Source: Pedobacter sp. D749 | GTDB taxonomy: Bacteria; Bacteroidota; Bacteroidia; Sphingobacteriales; Sphingobacteriaceae | Assembly: GCF_019317285.1 (NCBI RefSeq) | Contig: NZ_CP079218.1 | Span: 186,001-250,000 of the forward strand | DNA length: 64,000 nucleotides | Reading direction: 5' to 3' | Shown here: positions 59,427-64,000 of the stretch, piece by piece | How positions within the stretch are numbered: the stretch's first letter is position 1 | Layout: every line of letters starts with the position of its first letter | The notes under the pieces: generated by a model | Databases searched by the model: none | What the model saw: only the letters and a program-made list of their open reading frames with translations | Told to the model about the DNA's origin: nothing | Position numbers and translations under genes: made by a program

Positions 59427-61907
59427 ATGTTCTTCTCCATGAAAAACTTTGTGCTATTGCTGCTCTTCATCCATGTTGTTTTCTCAGGTGCTGCCCGGCA
59501 AAAACCAAAACCAAAATTAAAATTATGGTATAATAGCCCGTCCGGACAAATTTGGGAGAACGCATTACCGGTTGGTAACGGGCGGCTTGGTGCAATGGTT
59601 TACGGAAATGTTGTTAATGAAATTATTCAGTTAAATGAGAATACCCTGTGGAGTGGTAGCCCCAACAGAAATGATAATCCTTTAGCCTTAGATTCCCTGG
59701 CCCGCATTAGAGCACTTATTTTTCAGGGTAAACAAAAGCAGGCAGAAGTGCTCTCCAATAAGGTTATTATCAGCAAAAAGTCTCAGGGGCAGATTTTTCA
59801 ACCCGTTGCAGATTTACACCTGGATTTTGCCGGCCATGAAGCCTACACAGACTTTTACCGTGAGCTGGATATCAGTAATGCGGTAACAACCACCAGTTAT
59901 AAGGTAAAAGATGTGGTTTATACCAGGCGTTGTCTGGCCTCACTGGCCGATGGTGTGATTGCAATAGAGCTTCGCTCGAGTAAACCAGGTGCGTTAAGCT
60001 TTACCTCTTCATTATCTTCCCTGCAGCCTTCTGCTAAAATCAATACGCAAGTGCCGGGACAAATTGAAATTACCGGAACCTCAACCGCACATGAAGGGGT
60101 GCCAGGGCTTGTCCGTTTCAATGGGATCGCTGCATTTAAGAACGTTGGCGGTAAAATCTCCAGCACGGAGCGTACAATTGTTGTCGAAAATGCCAGTGCG
60201 GTAACTATTTATTTATCTATTGCCACAAACTTTATCAATTACAAAGATATTAGCGGGAATGAAAAGTTAAAGGCCAGGGAAATGCTGAACCGTGCATTGC
60301 CGAAAAAATTTAAGACAATTTTAAAAGCCCATCAATTACAATATCACAAATATTTTGATCGGGTAGATTTATCCCTGGGCGCTGCGGATTTTGAAAATGT
60401 GCCTACCGATGTCAGGCTTAAGAATTTTAATTCCGTTAACGACCCTCAATTTGCAGCCCTGTATTTTCAATATGGACGCTACCTGCTCATTTCGAGCTCT
60501 CAGCCTGGTGGCCAGCCTGCTAACCTCCAGGGAATCTGGAATAATAAATTATATCCGGCCTGGGACAGCAAATACACCATCAATATTAACGCGGAGATGA
60601 ACTACTGGCCCGCGGAGAAAACAAATCTGGCCGAATTGCATGAGCCTTTTTTGAAAATGGTCAAAGAACTGAGCGAAACGGGAAAGCAAACTGCTCATGA
60701 TATGTACGGTGCCAGAGGGTGGATGGCACATCACAACACCGACATCTGGAGAGCTACCGGCGCTGTAGACGGCGCATTTTGGGGTACATGGAATCACGGC
60801 GGAGGTTGGGCCAGTCAGCATCTGTGGGAGCATTATCTTTATAGCGGAGATCAGGCATTTCTTAAATTAGCCTATCCAACCTTAAAAGGAGCGGCAATGT
60901 TTTATGTTGATTTCCTGGTTAAAGATCCTAAAAGAGGCTATCTGGTCATTAATCCGGATATGTCTCCTGAAAATGCCCCTGCAGCACATCAGGGTTCCTC
61001 GCTCGATGCAGGTACCACAATGAGTAATCAAATTGTATATGATGTTTTTAGCACCGTCATCCGTGCGGGAGAAATTCTTGGTGAAGATAAAGCGTTTGCA
61101 GATACCTTGAAAAAAATGCGCAGCCAGCTCCCGCCAATGCAGGTTGGGCAATACGGCCAGTTGCAGGAATGGATTGATGATATTGACGATCCAAAAGATA
61201 ACCACCGGCATGTATCTCATTTATATGGCTTATTCCCATCCGCTCAAATTTCGCCATACCAAACGCCAGAATTATATTTAGCAGCTAAAAAGACCCTAAT
61301 CCAGCGTGGCGATGTTTCTACAGGATGGAGCATGGGATGGAAAGTGAACTGGTGGGCGAGACTCTTGGATGGAAACCATGCGTACAAACTTATTCAGAAC
61401 CAGTTAACGCCCGTGGGTGGAAACCAGGCGGGTGGCGGTACTTACAATAATCTTTTTGATGCGCATCCGCCTTTTCAGATTGACGGCAATTTTGGATGCA
61501 CTTCCGGTATAGCAGAGATGCTTATGCAATCAGATAATGGCGCCATTCAACTTCTGCCTGCACTGCCCGATGTCTGGAAATCAAATGGACATGTTAGTGG
61601 TTTACGGGCAAAGGGAGGATTTGAGATTGTTAAACTGGAATGGGTAAATGGCATGATCACTAAACTGGTGATTAAATCGAACCTGGGCGGAAATTTACGG
61701 ATCAGGGTGCCTAATGAATTAAATTTATCCAAACTTGAAGCCAAAAATGCAATGGGTGAGAATCAAAATCCTTTTTTCTTCATGACCAAAACGCCAAAAC
61801 CGATAGTTTCCAAACTGGCACCTGGAGGATCTGTTGATTTGCCTGAAACTCAATTATATGATATTAAAACAGGTGTAGGAAAAGCCTACACCCTGTATAA
61901 AAAATAA
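59427..61907 (+). CDS. Glycoside hydrolase family 95
   Basis: This 826-residue protein has a signal peptide; an internal Met at 59439 ([19 protein letters not shown]) is an equally good start. The N-terminal domain opens [28 protein letters not shown], quoted in part as [15 protein letters not shown], and [10 protein letters not shown]. In the barrel, [12 protein letters not shown] carries the catalytic Asn pair, PDMSPENAP the general acid Glu and FQIDGNFG the Asp. GH95 enzymes are alpha-L-fucosidases or alpha-L-galactosidases. The xylan-like context favours alpha-L-galactose or fucose side chains. It is 1 bp before the GH127 start. Confidence 0.9.
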   Translation: MFFSMKNFVLLLLFIHVVFSGAARQKPKPKLKLWYNSPSGQIWENALPVGNGRLGAMVYGNVVNEIIQLNENTLWSGSPNRNDNPLALDSLARIRALIFQGKQKQAEVLSNKVIISKKSQGQIFQPVADLHLDFAGHEAYTDFYRELDISNAVTTTSYKVKDVVYTRRCLASLADGVIAIELRSSKPGALSFTSSLSSLQPSAKINTQVPGQIEITGTSTAHEGVPGLVRFNGIAAFKNVGGKISSTERTIVVENASAVTIYLSIATNFINYKDISGNEKLKAREMLNRALPKKFKTILKAHQLQYHKYFDRVDLSLGAADFENVPTDVRLKNFNSVNDPQFAALYFQYGRYLLISSSQPGGQPANLQGIWNNKLYPAWDSKYTININAEMNYWPAEKTNLAELHEPFLKMVKELSETGKQTAHDMYGARGWMAHHNTDIWRATGAVDGAFWGTWNHGGGWASQHLWEHYLYSGDQAFLKLAYPTLKGAAMFYVDFLVKDPKRGYLVINPDMSPENAPAAHQGSSLDAGTTMSNQIVYDVFSTVIRAGEILGEDKAFADTLKKMRSQLPPMQVGQYGQLQEWIDDIDDPKDNHRHVSHLYGLFPSAQISPYQTPELYLAAKKTLIQRGDVSTGWSMGWKVNWWARLLDGNHAYKLIQNQLTPVGGNQAGGGTYNNLFDAHPPFQIDGNFGCTSGIAEMLMQSDNGAIQLLPALPDVWKSNGHVSGLRAKGGFEIVKLEWVNGMITKLVIKSNLGGNLRIRVPNELNLSKLEAKNAMGENQNPFFFMTKTPKPIVSKLAPGGSVDLPETQLYDIKTGVGKAYTLYKK

Positions 61908-61908
61908 A

Positions 61909-64000
61909 ATGATTATAACACAATTTATGATTCGTAAACCAAAACTGAGCGCCGTAACGAGAAAGCATATTTTTTATCTTTTGGGTTTTATGATCAGCTG
62001 GACTGCCAATGCAAATGGCCAGGATCGATTATATACCAATGAATTCCCGCTTCAGTCAGTTCGTCTTTTAGATGGACCCTTTAAACATGCCCAGGACCTG
62101 AATTTAAAAACACTGCTCGAATATGATGTCGACAGATTGTTGGCGCCTTACCTGAAGCAGGCTGGTCTGAAACCTAAAAAAAGTTCCTATGAAAACTGGG
62201 ATGGTTTGGATGGCCATGTAGGAGGTCATTACCTTTCTGCACTTTCAACAACTTATGCTGCAACAGGTGATGGGGAGTGTAAAAAAAGATTGGATTATAT
62301 GATTAAAGAGCTCAAAGCTTGTCAGCTTGCAAATGCCGTAAATCATCCCGGTTGGGCGATTGGATATGTTGGAGGCGTGCCTAACAGTGCTGAAATTTGG
62401 TCAACTTTCAAAACAGGTGATTTTAAAGCATTCGGTAAAGCCTGGGTTCCCTGGTATAACGTTCATAAAATGTTTGCTGGCCTGCGCGACGCCTGGCTGT
62501 ATTCAGCTAATGAGGATGCTAAAAAAATGTTTATAGGTTTCTGTGACTGGAGTCTTGAGATCACATCTAAATTATCTGACAAGCAAATGCAAAGCATGCT
62601 AGGTACCGAACAAGGTGGGATGAATGAGGTTCTTGCAGATGCTTACCAGATTACCGGAAATAAAAAGTATTTGAATGCTGCTATGCGTTTTTCTCATCAT
62701 CAGTTACTTGAGCCAATGTCGCACAGGGAAGATAACCTGAACAATAAACATGCAAATACCCAGGTGCCCAAAGCGATCGGTTTTCAGCGTATAGGCGAAT
62801 TAAGTCATGCAGATAATTACAGGCAGGCCGGTCTCTTTTTTTGGGAAACCGTTTCTCATAACCGCACACTTGCTTTAGGAGGAAACAGCAGGAGAGAGTT
62901 TTTTCCAAGTCCGGCTTCTGCGCCTGATTTTATCAATGATGTAGAAGGGCCGGAAAGCTGTAATACCTACAATATGTTAAAGCTTTCTGAAGGACTTTTC
63001 CGTGATCAGCCGTTTGGGAAATATATGGACTTTTATGAAAAAGCGTTATTTAACCACATTTTGTCTGCCCAACATCCCGTTCACGGTGGTTATGTTTATT
63101 TTACACCGGCACGCCCAAGGCACTATCGGGTATATTCTGCCCCAAACAAAGCGATGTGGTGTTGCGTAGGGAGCGGAATGGAGAATTATGGTAAGCTTGG
63201 GCAGGTAATTTATACCCACAGCAAAGATTCGCTTTTTCTAAACTTATTTATAGCCTCGCAGCTTGACTGGCAGAAAAAAGGTATTAAACTTGTACAAAAA
63301 ACTTCTTTTCCTGATGCTGAAAAAACCAGAATCGAGATTGAAAAGGGGAGTGCAGACTTTACCCTTATGGTAAGATATCCTGCATGGGTAAAACCAGGGG
63401 AGCTAAAAATACGGGTCAATAATAAAGAAGTAAAAAGCGATGCAGATGCCTCATCTTATGTTGGAATAAAAAGAAGCTGGAAGAAAGGAGATATAGTGGA
63501 GATTGAATTGCCTATGCATACCAGCCTGGAGCAATTGCCAAACCTGCCGATTTATAGTGCAATACTCCATGGGCCGATATTGCTTGCTGCGAAAACCGGA
63601 ACGCAGGATCTGAAAGGACTTGTAGCCGATCAGAGCCGCTGGGGACATATTGCAAGTGGCGAAAAACTGCCTGTTGATCAGGCACCGATATTGATCGCAA
63701 ACGGCGCTGAACAGGTGATCTCCAGCGTAGTACCTGAGAAAGGAAAGCCAATGGAATTCAGCTTTGCAAACCTCAAAATCATTAATCCCGCTAAGTTAGA
63801 ACTTGAGCCATTTTATAAAATCCACGATTCCCGGTATATGATGTACTGGATGACACTGAGCCAGGGCCAGTACAAGAACTATCTGGATTCCCTGCAGACT
63901 TTGGAAAAAGTAAAACTTTTACTTGAAAAAAGAACGGTAGATTTTGTAGCGCCAGGAGAACAACAGCCAGAGGTGGATCACCAGTTGCTCCAAAGCGCTT
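61909..64000 (+). CDS. GH127-type beta-L-arabinofuranosidase, partial (runs off window end)
   Basis: About 697 residues are visible from ATG 61909; a second Met at 61927 is possible. A signal-like segment (HIFYLLGFMISWTANANGQ) is followed by the DUF1680 barrel (FPLQSVRLLDGPFKHAQDLN, WDGLDGHVGGHYLSALS, EQGGMNEVLADAY). Zinc-site residues are E349 and C351 in PESCNTYN and C418 and C419 in MWCCVGSG. The C-terminal beta domain (RYPAWVKPGELKIRVNNKEV) and a DUF4986-like segment follow. There is no LamG domain, unlike the GH127 at 38571. It probably removes beta-L-arabinofuranose. Confidence 0.88.
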   Translation, partial: MIITQFMIRKPKLSAVTRKHIFYLLGFMISWTANANGQDRLYTNEFPLQSVRLLDGPFKHAQDLNLKTLLEYDVDRLLAPYLKQAGLKPKKSSYENWDGLDGHVGGHYLSALSTTYAATGDGECKKRLDYMIKELKACQLANAVNHPGWAIGYVGGVPNSAEIWSTFKTGDFKAFGKAWVPWYNVHKMFAGLRDAWLYSANEDAKKMFIGFCDWSLEITSKLSDKQMQSMLGTEQGGMNEVLADAYQITGNKKYLNAAMRFSHHQLLEPMSHREDNLNNKHANTQVPKAIGFQRIGELSHADNYRQAGLFFWETVSHNRTLALGGNSRREFFPSPASAPDFINDVEGPESCNTYNMLKLSEGLFRDQPFGKYMDFYEKALFNHILSAQHPVHGGYVYFTPARPRHYRVYSAPNKAMWCCVGSGMENYGKLGQVIYTHSKDSLFLNLFIASQLDWQKKGIKLVQKTSFPDAEKTRIEIEKGSADFTLMVRYPAWVKPGELKIRVNNKEVKSDADASSYVGIKRSWKKGDIVEIELPMHTSLEQLPNLPIYSAILHGPILLAAKTGTQDLKGLVADQSRWGHIASGEKLPVDQAPILIANGAEQVISSVVPEKGKPMEFSFANLKIINPAKLELEPFYKIHDSRYMMYWMTLSQGQYKNYLDSLQTLEKVKLLLEKRTVDFVAPGEQQPEVDHQLLQSA

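Overview
The window comes from a Bacteroidota chromosome, most likely a Sphingobacteriaceae (Pedobacter-like) plant-polysaccharide degrader. That placement is an inference from gene content: a SusC/SusD pair with an ECF sigma factor and a FecR anti-sigma factor, many secreted glycoside hydrolases, promoter-like TAnnTTTG elements, and abundant short palindromic intergenic repeats.

Region 1 (1-3.5 kb) holds the start of a beta-carbonic anhydrase, a Crp/Fnr regulator, a divergent HAD phosphatase whose stop overlaps a chloramphenicol-acetyltransferase-like gene, a small membrane protein and a tRNA-Ala(GGC).

Region 2 (3.6-21.5 kb) lies between that tRNA and an exact 31-bp copy of its 3' end at 21466-21496. 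It looks like an accessory island: lipoproteins, a BACON-domain lipoprotein, two Crp/Fnr regulators, two GH2 enzymes, a three-gene operon (small protein, cysteine-less thioredoxin-reductase-like flavoprotein, UBP-type zinc finger) and a DUF6055-type metalloprotease lipoprotein. It also carries decayed genes: a frameshifted cupin, and ends of an SDR-like and an Old-Yellow-Enzyme gene. No integrase is visible.

Region 3 (21.5-23.1 kb) is a small-gene and debris zone with a frameshifted RelE-type toxin and a YbjQ remnant.

Region 4 (23.2-36.9 kb, minus strand) reads sigma factor, FecR, SusC, SusD, GH31, then SGNH hydrolase, SxtJ-like protein, DUF5989 protein and NodU/CmcH-type carbamoyltransferase. 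The last four are tightly packed 50 bp behind the GH31 and look like an O-carbamoylation cassette attached to a polysaccharide utilisation locus (PUL).

Region 5 (38.6-64 kb) is the rest of the PUL: GH127 with a LamG domain, a 1177-residue multidomain GH43, GH97, two paralogous GH43-CBM6 enzymes, a CE6-type esterase, a lipoprotein GH43, a xylosidase-type GH43, mannonate dehydratase UxuA, a CE1-type esterase, GH95 and a second GH127 that runs off the end. Together these could debranch a heavily decorated glucuronoarabinoxylan-like glycan (arabinose, xylose, galactose, acetyl or feruloyl groups), with UxuA taking glucuronate inward. No endo-acting backbone enzyme is seen, so part of the system must lie outside. 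The intergenic gaps are filled with several families of dispersed palindromic repeats.
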